Below, piece after piece: positions 46,532 through 53,617 of a stretch of 64,000 nt of DNA. Within the stretch, counting starts at the first letter, position 1. Every line of letters begins with the position of its first letter. The translations under genes and the position numbers were made by a program. Location: assembly GCA_900100475.1 (NCBI GenBank), contig FMTU01000006.1:186001-250000 (forward strand), in the 5' to 3' direction. Source of the stretch: Sphingobium faniae. GTDB lineage: Bacteria > Pseudomonadota > Alphaproteobacteria > Sphingomonadales > Sphingomonadaceae. A model generated the notes under the pieces. The model had not been told where the DNA came from. It saw nothing but the letters and a program-made list of their open reading frames with translations, and ran no database searches.

Positions 46532-46655
46532 GGGCGAGTTGGCAGGGGCAGGGGCTGCCCAAATTTTAGGCACATGATGGCCACTGCCCGTTTTTTTGGC
46601 GCTGCAGCATAAGCGCCCCCTCCCAAAAGCCCCCGTTAAGCCCCGTTTAACGAAT

Positions 46656-46671
46656 TGGCACGGCTTTTGCT
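46656..46671 (+). promoter_or_regulatory. Sigma-54 promoter of glnK-amtB
   Basis: TGGCACGGCTTTTGCT fits the consensus TGGCACG-N4-TTGCW at every defined position. It lies 36 bases upstream of the PII ATG, so transcription would start about 24 bases before the gene. NtrC is the expected activator under nitrogen limitation. Its 5' half AATTGGCACGGCTT is identical to that of the psp promoter. Confidence 0.94.
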
Positions 46672-46706
46672 GAGTGAAGTGTCGCACACCATTCAAAGGG
46701 GGCGAC

Positions 46707-47045
46707 ATGAAACTTGTCATGGCTATCATCAAGCCGTTCAAGCTCGACGAGGTCCGCGAGGCACTCTCCTCGCTCGGCATCGCGGGCATGACGGTCAGCG
46801 AAGTAAAGGGCTTTGGTCGCCAGAAGGGGCAGACCGAAATCTATCGCGGGGCCGAATACTCCACCAACATGGTTCCCAAGATCAAGATCGAGGTGGTCTG
46901 CGACGACGATCTCGCGCCGGGCGTCGTCGAAGCCGCGCAGGCCGCCGCCCATTCGGGCGCCATCGGCGATGGCAAGATCTTCGTCCTCGATGTCGGGCAG
47001 GCGGTTCGCATCCGCACCGGCGAAACCGGCGAAACCGCGCTGTAA
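46707..47045 (+). CDS. glnK: PII nitrogen regulatory protein (GlnK-type)
   Basis: A 112-residue PII signalling protein that reports ATP/ADP and 2-oxoglutarate and gates the ammonium channel. Start MKLVMAIIKPFKLDEVREAL, T-loop GQTEIYRGAEYS with the uridylylation site Tyr51, and the B-loop GDGKIFV are all intact. AAAGGGGG precedes ATG 46707. Pairing with amtB and a sigma-54 promoter marks it as GlnK rather than GlnB, although the proteins are too alike to tell by sequence. Confidence 0.97.
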   Translation: MKLVMAIIKPFKLDEVREALSSLGIAGMTVSEVKGFGRQKGQTEIYRGAEYSTNMVPKIKIEVVCDDDLAPGVVEAAQAAAHSGAIGDGKIFVLDVGQAVRIRTGETGETAL

Positions 47046-47058
47046 AAAGGGGGAATTG

Positions 47059-48405
47059 ATGAATATTTCCAAGAAATTTTGCGGCGTGGCGGGAGCAACC
47101 GCCCTGTCGCTGTTCACCGCCCTGCCCGCCTGGGCGCAGGATGCCGCCGCGGCAGCGCCCATCCCGGACAAAGGCGACACGGCCTGGATGATGGTTGCCA
47201 CCATACTCGTCCTTGCCATGATCCTTCCGGGCCTGGCGCTATTCTATGGCGGCCTGGTCCGCACCAAGAACATGCTGTCCGTCATGACGCAAATCGGCGC
47301 GGTCGCCTGCCTCGCCATGCTGGTCTGGGTCACCTATGGCTATAGTCTTACCTTCGGGCCGGATACGTCGGACGGCCTCAAACCCTTCATCGCCAGCCTC
47401 GGCAAACTGTTCCTGTCGGGCATAACGCCGGATTCGACGGCGGCGACCTTCACCGACGGGGTGGTCATTCCCGAATATGTGTTCGTCAGTTTCCAGATGA
47501 CCTTCGCCGCGATCACCATCGCGCTGGTGCTGGGGTCAGTGGTCGAACGGATCAAATTCTCGGCGGTGATGGTGTTCGCTCTCGTCTGGCTCACCATCGT
47601 CTATTTCCCGATCGCCCACATGGTCTGGGCGGCGGGCGGCCTGTTCTTCGAAATGGGAGCGCTGGACTTCGCGGGTGGCACGGTGGTGCACATCAACGCC
47701 GGCGTCTCCGCGCTGGTGGCCTGCATCATCCTTGGCAAGCGCATGGGTTTCCCCAAGGAACCGATGCCGCCCCATTCGCTGACGCTGACGATCGTGGGCA
47801 CCGGCCTGCTGTGGGTCGGCTGGTTCGGGTTCAATGCCGGTTCGGCGCTGGAAGCCAATGGCTCGGCGGCTCTCGCCATGATCAACACCTTCGTCGCCAC
47901 CGCTTCGGCCGCGCTGGTCTGGATGATTGCCGAGCGCGTGGCGGGGCATAAGGCTTCGGCTCTGGGCTTCTGTTCGGGCGTGATCGCCGGCCTCGTCGCC
48001 GTCACCCCGGCGGCGGGCAATAGCGGGCCTTTCGGCGCCATCGTGTTGGGCGCGGTCGCTTCGGCCATCTGCTTCCTTGCGGTGACGGTGATCAAGCCGA
48101 AGCTCGGCTATGACGACTCGCTCGACGCCTTCGGCATCCATGGCATCGGCGGCATGGTCGGCGCGATCGGCACCGCCATCGTCTATGCGCCTTCGCTGGG
48201 CGGTCCCGGCGGCGCGGACTATGCGATGGGCGGCCAGTTGGTGACGCAGATTCTCGCGACGGCGACCACGATCGTCTGGGCGTCGGTCGGCACCGTCATC
48301 GCCATCTCCATCGCCAGGGCCGTGACCGGCCTGCGGGTCAGCCAGGAGGTCGAATTCGAAGGCCTCGACCTCGGCGAGCATGGCGAGCGCGCCTATAATT
48401 ACTGA
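47059..48405 (+). CDS. amtB: Ammonium transporter AmtB
   Basis: A 448-residue ammonium channel with a signal peptide (residues 1-26, ending PAWAQ) and eleven membrane helices. The conserved pore histidines are in VVHINAGVSALVACIILG and DAFGIHGIGGMVGAIGTA. The twin family signature DFAGGTVVHINAG is present. The C-terminal tail (EVEFEGLDLGEHGERAYNY) is the PII-contact region. It follows glnK by 13 bases with GGGGG as ribosome site. Confidence 0.97.
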   Translation: MNISKKFCGVAGATALSLFTALPAWAQDAAAAAPIPDKGDTAWMMVATILVLAMILPGLALFYGGLVRTKNMLSVMTQIGAVACLAMLVWVTYGYSLTFGPDTSDGLKPFIASLGKLFLSGITPDSTAATFTDGVVIPEYVFVSFQMTFAAITIALVLGSVVERIKFSAVMVFALVWLTIVYFPIAHMVWAAGGLFFEMGALDFAGGTVVHINAGVSALVACIILGKRMGFPKEPMPPHSLTLTIVGTGLLWVGWFGFNAGSALEANGSAALAMINTFVATASAALVWMIAERVAGHKASALGFCSGVIAGLVAVTPAAGNSGPFGAIVLGAVASAICFLAVTVIKPKLGYDDSLDAFGIHGIGGMVGAIGTAIVYAPSLGGPGGADYAMGGQLVTQILATATTIVWASVGTVIAISIARAVTGLRVSQEVEFEGLDLGEHGERAYNY

Positions 48406-48464
48406 GATTGGCAGGGCGGCGACAGGTCGCCCGCCTCACCCTGTTCCTCCTGCGAACACAACTC

Positions 48465-48496
48465 GGGGCCGGTGCGAAAGCATCGGTCCCATTTTT
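48465..48496 (+). terminator. Rho-independent terminator after amtB
   Basis: An 11-bp stem (GGGGCCGGTGC/GCATCGGTCCC) with two G-T pairs and the stable loop GAAA, followed by A-TTTTT-A. It lies about 60 bases after amtB and reaches the stop codon of the convergent LOG gene. Confidence 0.9.
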
Positions 48497-49076
48497 ATAG
48501 CTGCGACGATGTCATGGAGCAGATCGGCTGATGCGGCCGATAGCGCGCCATGCCGTCGAGCAGTCTGTCCATATCGCCGGCGTGGATCAGGATGCCCGCA
48601 TGGGCGGGACGGATGAAGCCCACCTCCACCATCTGGCGATAGAAGGCGATCAGCGGATCGTAAAAGCGGTTCACGTTCAGCAACCCGACCGGCTTGGCAT
48701 GATAGCCAAGCTGCGCCCAACTGATCGCTTCCCACAATTCGTCCATCGTGCCGACGCCGCCCGGCAGCGTCACGAAGCCGTCGGACAGGTCGGTGAAGAG
48801 CGCCTTGCGCTGGTGCATGGTCTGGACGATGCGGAGTTCCGTGCAGCCATGATGAGCGACTTCCGCCTGGACCAGGGCTTCGGGGATAACGCCGATCACT
48901 TGGCCGCCCGCTTCGAGCGCGGCGTCCGCCAACGTCCCCATCAAGCCGAGCCGCCCGCCACCATAGACGATCCCGATGCCGCGCCGCGCCAGTCCCAGCC
49001 CGACCTGCCGGGCCGCTGCGGCAAAGGCGGGGTCGGCAGGCGTGGCCGAGCCGCAATAAACCGCCAGTCTTTTCAT
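48495..49076 (-). CDS. LOG-family (TIGR00730) nucleotide phosphoribohydrolase
   Basis: A 193-residue Rossmann-like protein of the LOG (lysine decarboxylase-like) group. GGGRLGLMG lies near the N-terminus and the catalytic/nucleotide motif PGGVGTMDELWE toward the middle. Members split a nucleoside monophosphate into base and ribose phosphate (cytokinin activation in plants). The substrate in bacteria is usually unknown. Convergent with amtB. Confidence 0.92.
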   Translation of the reverse strand: MKRLAVYCGSATPADPAFAAAARQVGLGLARRGIGIVYGGGRLGLMGTLADAALEAGGQVIGVIPEALVQAEVAHHGCTELRIVQTMHQRKALFTDLSDGFVTLPGGVGTMDELWEAISWAQLGYHAKPVGLLNVNRFYDPLIAFYRQMVEVGFIRPAHAGILIHAGDMDRLLDGMARYRPHQPICSMTSSQL

Positions 49077-49100
49077 GCGCGACCCTTCATGCCCAACTCT

Positions 49101-50585
49101 TCATGCAAGATCCTTCAGCATCAGGGCCGCCGTCATCTTGGCCCCCGCCACCACGCCAGGAACGCCCGCCCCCGGATGCGTGCCCGCCCCCACCAGATAG
49201 AGGTTGGGAAGGACATCGTCCTGATTGTGCGGCCGGAACCAGGCGTTCTGGGTCAGGCGCGGTTCCAGACTGAAGGCGCTGCCGTGATGGGCTGACAGAT
49301 CGCGCGCGTGATCGGTGGGCGTCCGGTGGAATTGGGTGACGATGCGGGAACGGATGTCGGGGATCAACCGGTGCTGGATCTCATCCAATATCCGGTCCGC
49401 ATAAACAGGCGCGACGCGATTCCAGTCGATCGGCAGTTTGCCCATATGGGGCACCGGGGCCATGATCGAGAAGGTCGAATGCCCCTCCGGCGCCAGCGAC
49501 GGGTCGGTGACGGTCGCATGTTGCAGGTAAAGGGCGGCATCCTGCGGCAGGATGCCATAGTCGAAAATGTCCTTGAGCCACGCTTCATAGCGCGAACCGA
49601 ACAGCATCATGTGATGCGGGATGCCGGGCCAGTTCCCCTTGATCCCGAAATGCAGGGCGAACATGCCGGGGGACCAGCGCCTGCGCGCGATCCGGTCCGC
49701 CATCTTCGGGCCGCGCGGATGATGGCCCAGCAGGTCGCGATAGCTGTGCACCAGATCGGCGTTGCTGGCGACCGCCTCCGCTTCGCCGCGCCAGCCCGAT
49801 ACGGTGCAAACGGCCACCGCCCGGTCGCCATGCACTTCGATCCGCGCCACCTTGTCGCCCAGCCGCAGCACACCGCCCAGCCGCTCGAAATGCGTCGCCA
49901 TGCCCTGCACCAACCGGTGGGCGCCGCCCTGCGCGAACCAGACGCCGCCTTGCTTCTCCAGCTTGTGGATCAGGCTGCTGACGCCGCTGGCCGTCATCGG
50001 ATTGCCGCCGATCATCAGCACGCCCCAGGACAGGGCCTGCCGCAGCCTTTCATTCTTCACATAAGAGGAAACGATCGAATGGACGGAGCGCCACGCCTGA
50101 TGGCGCAAAAGCAGCGGCGCGGCCCGGACCATGGAGCCGAAGTCGGGGAAACTTTCGGAACCCAGCCGCCGCCAGGCGTCTTCATAGACGTCGTCGGCAT
50201 AGTCGAGGAACCGCTCATAGCCCGCGACGTCGGAGGGACTGAGCTTCGCGATCTGGGCGCGCAGGGCGCCCCCGCCGCCGGTAGCGTCGAACTGGACGCC
50301 GTCCGGCCAGTTAAGGCGGTAAAAGGGAGGAGTGACGGGGAGGAGCGTCACATCCTCCGCCATGTCATGGCCGGACAGACGCCATAGCTCGGCCAGCGAA
50401 GCGGGGTCGGTGATGGCGGTCGGCCCGGCGTCGAAGGTGAAGCCGTCCCTTTCCCACATGGCGGCGCAGCCGCCGGGGCGGTCGCGGGCTTCCACCAACG
50501 TGGTGTCGACACCCGCGGACTGGAGGCGGATGGCGAGCGCGAGACCGCCAAAGCCCGCGCCGATGACGATGGCTGTCCTGTTCAT
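49101..50585 (-). CDS. crtI: Phytoene desaturase-like (CrtI) flavoprotein
   Basis: A 494-residue FAD-dependent carotenoid desaturase-type oxidoreductase. The N-terminal dinucleotide fold is AIVIGAGFGGLALAIRLQ. ARDRPGGCAAMWERDGFTFDAGPTAITD is the specific CrtI leader, and the C-terminal LYLVGAGTHPGAGVPGVV is the conserved FAD-binding end. In sphingomonads these enzymes make the lycopene backbone of nostoxanthin-type pigments. The start 50585 puts the GxGxxG at residue 9; an upstream Met would add 28 unrelated residues. No other crt gene is in the window, so the exact number of desaturation steps is unknown. Confidence 0.88.
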   Translation of the reverse strand: MNRTAIVIGAGFGGLALAIRLQSAGVDTTLVEARDRPGGCAAMWERDGFTFDAGPTAITDPASLAELWRLSGHDMAEDVTLLPVTPPFYRLNWPDGVQFDATGGGGALRAQIAKLSPSDVAGYERFLDYADDVYEDAWRRLGSESFPDFGSMVRAAPLLLRHQAWRSVHSIVSSYVKNERLRQALSWGVLMIGGNPMTASGVSSLIHKLEKQGGVWFAQGGAHRLVQGMATHFERLGGVLRLGDKVARIEVHGDRAVAVCTVSGWRGEAEAVASNADLVHSYRDLLGHHPRGPKMADRIARRRWSPGMFALHFGIKGNWPGIPHHMMLFGSRYEAWLKDIFDYGILPQDAALYLQHATVTDPSLAPEGHSTFSIMAPVPHMGKLPIDWNRVAPVYADRILDEIQHRLIPDIRSRIVTQFHRTPTDHARDLSAHHGSAFSLEPRLTQNAWFRPHNQDDVLPNLYLVGAGTHPGAGVPGVVAGAKMTAALMLKDLA

Positions 50586-50709
50586 CAGGCGACGATATCC
50601 GGCTTGGGAAGCATGGCGCCTCTTATGGGCATGGGCGAGGGAGGGCACAAGATGGGGATGTGAAAGCAAGAATGAGTTGGTGAGGGAAAGGGTTTACGAA
50701 AGTGGTTAT

Positions 50710-50731
50710 ATAGTATAGGGGGGTATACTAT
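50710..50731 (+). promoter_or_regulatory. Candidate DmeR operator overlapping the dmeR start codon
   Basis: ATAGTATA, six G, then TATACTAT: a perfect 8-bp inverted repeat around a G-tract, like the RcnR type of operator (TACT-G6-N-AGTA). The last two bases of the site are the first two of the dmeR ATG (50730). The G-tract sits six bases before the ATG, where the ribosome site should be. Confidence 0.8.
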
Positions 50732-51002
50732 GCATATTGTGGCCGATCGGGAAAAATTGCTGGCGCGGGTCCGGCGGATCGCGGGGCAGGTGGGAGCCGT
50801 CGAGCGGCAACTGACCGGCGATGCGGGCTGTTCGGAGACGTTGCAGCTCGTCGCGTCCGTGCGCGGGGCGGTCGGCAGCCTGATGGAGGAACTGATCGAG
50901 CAGCATATGCGCGAGCATGTGGCCCGCCCCGGCCTGACCGACACGCAGCGGGAGGCGGCGGCCGAAGAGATGCTGGCGCTGATCCGGCGTTACGGGAAAT
51001 GA
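50730..51002 (+). CDS. dmeR: RcnR/CsoR-family nickel/cobalt-sensing repressor (DmeR-like)
   Basis: A 90-residue all-helical metal-responsive repressor. His2, Cys34, His59 and His63 line up, one residue shifted, with the Ni/Co ligands His3, Cys35, His60 and His64 of E. coli RcnR. This points to Ni/Co rather than Cu (CsoR) or formaldehyde (FrmR) sensing. The need for His2 supports the ATG at 50730. The following CDF exporter overlaps by four bases (ATGA). Metal binding should release the operator and switch on both genes. Confidence 0.9.
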   Translation: MHIVADREKLLARVRRIAGQVGAVERQLTGDAGCSETLQLVASVRGAVGSLMEELIEQHMREHVARPGLTDTQREAAAEEMLALIRRYGK

Positions 51003-51994
51003 CCATGCACGACGATCACCATCATGGTCATCACCATGGTCATGAGGACAGGCGGGACGTTGGCGGGCAGGACCGCTTCCCCCCGCCGCCCGCCGACGCG
51101 GAGGCCAGCCATTATTTCGACCATATCTACCTGAGCGCAGGGCATGACCGCAATGCGAAGCGGACGCTCTGGGTCGTCTGGCTGACCGCCGCGACCATGG
51201 TGGTGGAGATCGTCTTCGGATGGATCACCGGCTCCATGGCGCTGCTGGCGGACGGGTTCCACATGGCGACTCATGCAGGCGCGCTGGCGGTCGCGGCGGC
51301 GGCCTATGGCTATGCCCGCAAACATGCGCGCAACCCGCGCTTCACCTTCGGCACCGGCAAGGTCGGCGACCTGTCGGGCTTTGCGTCCGCGCTGCTGCTG
51401 GGCGTGATGGCGCTGTTCATCGCGGTCGAATCGGGGATGCGCCTGTTCGAGCCGGTGAACGTGCGATTCGGGGAGGCGACGCTGGTCGCGGTCATCGGCC
51501 TTGCCGTCAACCTGCTGAGCGCGCTGCTGCTGGGCCATGATCATAGCCATGACGGGCATGATCATGGGGGGCATTGGGGGGGGCATGGTCACGCCGACAA
51601 TAATCTGCGCGCCGCCTATATGCATGTGCTGACCGACGCGCTGACGTCGGTGCTGGCGATCGTGGCGCTGCTGGCGGGACGCTATCTGAACTGGTGGTGG
51701 ATGGACCCGGCGGTCGGCCTGCTGGGCGCGGCGGTGATCGCGCGCTGGGCATGGGGGTTGATGAAGGATACGGCATCCGTCCTGCTCGACACCGCGGAAC
51801 CGGCGCTGATGGCGCGGGTGCGCGAACTGGCGGAGGCGGAAGGCGCGACGATCCGCGACCTGCATGTCTGGCGCGTCGGCCCCCATGCCCATGCGGCGAT
51901 CATCAGCATCGCCCCCGGCGCGGATGCCGGCGCGGTCCGCGCGAGGGTCCGCGCCCTGCCCCGGATGGAGCATGTGACGGTGGAGGCGGTTTGA
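50999..51994 (+). CDS. dmeF: Cation diffusion facilitator, nickel/cobalt exporter (DmeF-like)
   Basis: A 331-residue CDF transporter. It has a His-rich N-terminus (HDDHHHGHHHGH), six membrane helices and a His-rich cytoplasmic loop between helices 4 and 5 (HDHSHDGHDHGGH). The transport-site motifs are DGFHMATHAG in helix 2 and YMHVLTDALTSV in helix 5. A C-terminal cytoplasmic domain (LHVWRVGPHAHAAIISI) follows. DmeF proteins export cobalt and nickel in alphaproteobacteria and pair with DmeR, exactly as here. Zinc cannot be ruled out by sequence. Confidence 0.9.
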   Translation: MTMHDDHHHGHHHGHEDRRDVGGQDRFPPPPADAEASHYFDHIYLSAGHDRNAKRTLWVVWLTAATMVVEIVFGWITGSMALLADGFHMATHAGALAVAAAAYGYARKHARNPRFTFGTGKVGDLSGFASALLLGVMALFIAVESGMRLFEPVNVRFGEATLVAVIGLAVNLLSALLLGHDHSHDGHDHGGHWGGHGHADNNLRAAYMHVLTDALTSVLAIVALLAGRYLNWWWMDPAVGLLGAAVIARWAWGLMKDTASVLLDTAEPALMARVRELAEAEGATIRDLHVWRVGPHAHAAIISIAPGADAGAVRARVRALPRMEHVTVEAV

Positions 51995-52054
51995 GGTTCC
52001 GGCGGGGTCATTCCCGCCTGTTCCGGAGCGGCGACGATGGGGCCGTTTCCGCCC

Positions 52055-53182
52055 TTAACCCGCAAACGCCCCGATCAGCCTCGCCAGCCCCGCCTTCAGC
52101 GCGTCGCGCTGGTCCTTGCGCGGCGACATGCCAATCCGCACCACGGTCAGCTTCTGCCCCGGCGAGACGAGGATATATTGCCCGTTATGCCCCGCGCATC
52201 CGAACAGGCTTTGCGGCGCGAGGCCCGGCATCAGCGCGCTTTCCCCGCTGGCCCGGTTGAGCCACAGATGCGCCCCATAGGCCGGGTTGCGTGGCGAAGG
52301 CGTCCGCATGAAGTCGATCCATTTTTCCGGCACGATCTGATGCCCGTTAGGCGACCGTCCCCGCTGGCGCAGCAATTCCCCGAAGCGCGCATAATCCCGC
52401 GCCGTCATATGCAGGAAGCTGCCCGCCGCCATCGTTCCCGCCGCGTCATATTCGACCGTCAGGCTGTCGAGCCGCGCAGGCGCCTTCAGCCGCCCGTCGA
52501 TGAACATCTGCATCGCCCGCCGCCGCGCATCGGGGTCGTGGCTGCTGGTCAGTTGCCGCGCCATCAGTTCCGACAGGATCGTCGTGCTGCCGGTGCTGTA
52601 GGAAAAGGTCGAACCCGGCGCATGGGCGAGCGGCTTCGCCTCGGCATAGGCGGCCATGTCCTGCGCCCCGTCGGTGAACAGCATCCGCGCGGTGTCGCCG
52701 CGCTCGACCGGCCTGGCCTCCTCCACATGGTCGAGGCCCGACGTCATGGTCAGCAACTGGCGCAGCGTGATCCGCCCGCGCGGGTCGCCCGGCTGGCTCC
52801 ACGCATCGACCGGCACCGGCGAATCGAGGCCCAGCCGCCCGTCCGACACCATGAGGCCGACGAGCACCGCCGTCACGCTTTTGGCGATGGACCAGGACAG
52901 CAGCTTCGTTTCCGGCCCGAAGCCGGGCGCATAGCGTTCCGCGACGATCCGCCCCCGGTGCATCACCACCAGCGCCCGCGTCTCACCCATGGCCGCATCC
53001 TCGAACAGCGGGTCGACGGCGGCGCGGATCGCGCTTGCGCTCAGCGCGCCGTCGCTGGCGACGTTATAGACCGGCGCGGACGCGTTCTGCGCGCGCACCG
53101 CCCAGGCCCCCGCCGCGCCCAGCACGGACAAAAGGGCCACCCCTGCGCCAAGGCGCTTTACGCTGATCCCACGGAGCTTCAT
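52055..53182 (-). CDS. Serine hydrolase, beta-lactamase/PBP4 (class C) family
   Basis: A 375-residue exported enzyme. An N-terminal membrane anchor or signal (about residues 10-31) is followed by the serine-hydrolase domain: the nucleophile in SWSIAKS (SxxK), the second motif FSYSTGS (Y-x-[ST]) and the third motif near GHNGQYI (HxG). Such proteins are esterases, D-aminopeptidases or cell-wall peptidases; beta-lactamase activity is not implied. The start at 53182 is the best Met before the anchor. It is divergent from a small cysteine-bearing membrane protein. Confidence 0.85.
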   Translation of the reverse strand: MKLRGISVKRLGAGVALLSVLGAAGAWAVRAQNASAPVYNVASDGALSASAIRAAVDPLFEDAAMGETRALVVMHRGRIVAERYAPGFGPETKLLSWSIAKSVTAVLVGLMVSDGRLGLDSPVPVDAWSQPGDPRGRITLRQLLTMTSGLDHVEEARPVERGDTARMLFTDGAQDMAAYAEAKPLAHAPGSTFSYSTGSTTILSELMARQLTSSHDPDARRRAMQMFIDGRLKAPARLDSLTVEYDAAGTMAAGSFLHMTARDYARFGELLRQRGRSPNGHQIVPEKWIDFMRTPSPRNPAYGAHLWLNRASGESALMPGLAPQSLFGCAGHNGQYILVSPGQKLTVVRIGMSPRKDQRDALKAGLARLIGAFAG

Positions 53183-53193
53183 AAGCCGCGCAT

Positions 53194-53224
53194 AGAGCGT
53201 TTTCCCCGCCGGTGAAAACGCTCT
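53194..53224. repeat. Perfect AGAGCG/TTTTC inverted repeat (REP-like)
   Basis: AGAGCGTTTTC, a 9-base loop, and GAAAACGCTCT form an 11-bp perfect stem. It is in the divergent gap between the serine hydrolase and the 106-aa gene. The same head motif (A/G-GAGCG-N-TTTC) recurs at the right end of the window, so I class it with that family. Confidence 0.75.
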
Positions 53225-53287
53225 GATTTTTATGGCCGCATTTTCCGGGACGAAAATGATCTGGCACGGCTGTTGGGAAAGGGGAGC

Positions 53288-53608
53288 ATGTCCACGCGCC
53301 GCATATGCTTTTACGGCCTGACCGTTCTGGCCGTGCTGCTGTTCGCCCTGCTCGCATGGCACTGGCGGTCGCTGCACGCCCGCGCGGCGCTGGGCGCGGC
53401 CTATGGCGCGCGCATCGCCTGTTCGTGCCGCTATGTCGAAGGGCGGGCCATGCAAAGCTGTCAGGCCGACAAGGAACCGGGCATGGGCGTGGTGCGCCTG
53501 ACCGACCACCCCGAATCACGCGCCGTCAGCGCCAGCGTGCCCCTGATCGCCGCGCGCACGGCCCGCTACCGCCCCGGCTGGGGTTGCCTGCTCGATCCTG
53601 TCGGCTAA
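53288..53608 (+). CDS. Small membrane-anchored protein with cysteine motif (106 aa)
   Basis: A basic start (MSTRRICF), one membrane helix (about residues 8-25), then a periplasmic part with a CxC motif at Cys45/Cys47 (RIACSCRYVEGR) and two further cysteines at Cys58 and Cys100. Four periplasmic cysteines suggest disulfides or metal binding. I do not recognise the family. GGGAAAGGGGAGC precedes ATG 53288. It is divergent from a serine hydrolase and a possible partner of it, and lies nine bases before recQ. Confidence 0.75.
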   Translation: MSTRRICFYGLTVLAVLLFALLAWHWRSLHARAALGAAYGARIACSCRYVEGRAMQSCQADKEPGMGVVRLTDHPESRAVSASVPLIAARTARYRPGWGCLLDPVG

Positions 53609-53617
53609 GGCGGCCCC

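Noticed and set aside
50709..50729. TATAGT or TATACT as a -10 box inside the dmeR operator
   Set aside because: No -35 element lies at the right distance, and a start from TATACT would fall after the ATG that His2 requires.
53262..53277. TGGCACGGCTGTTGGG, a sigma-54-like site before the 106-aa gene
   Set aside because: The -24 half matches well, but the -12 GC is GG. The transcript would begin at the ATG itself, leaving no leader.
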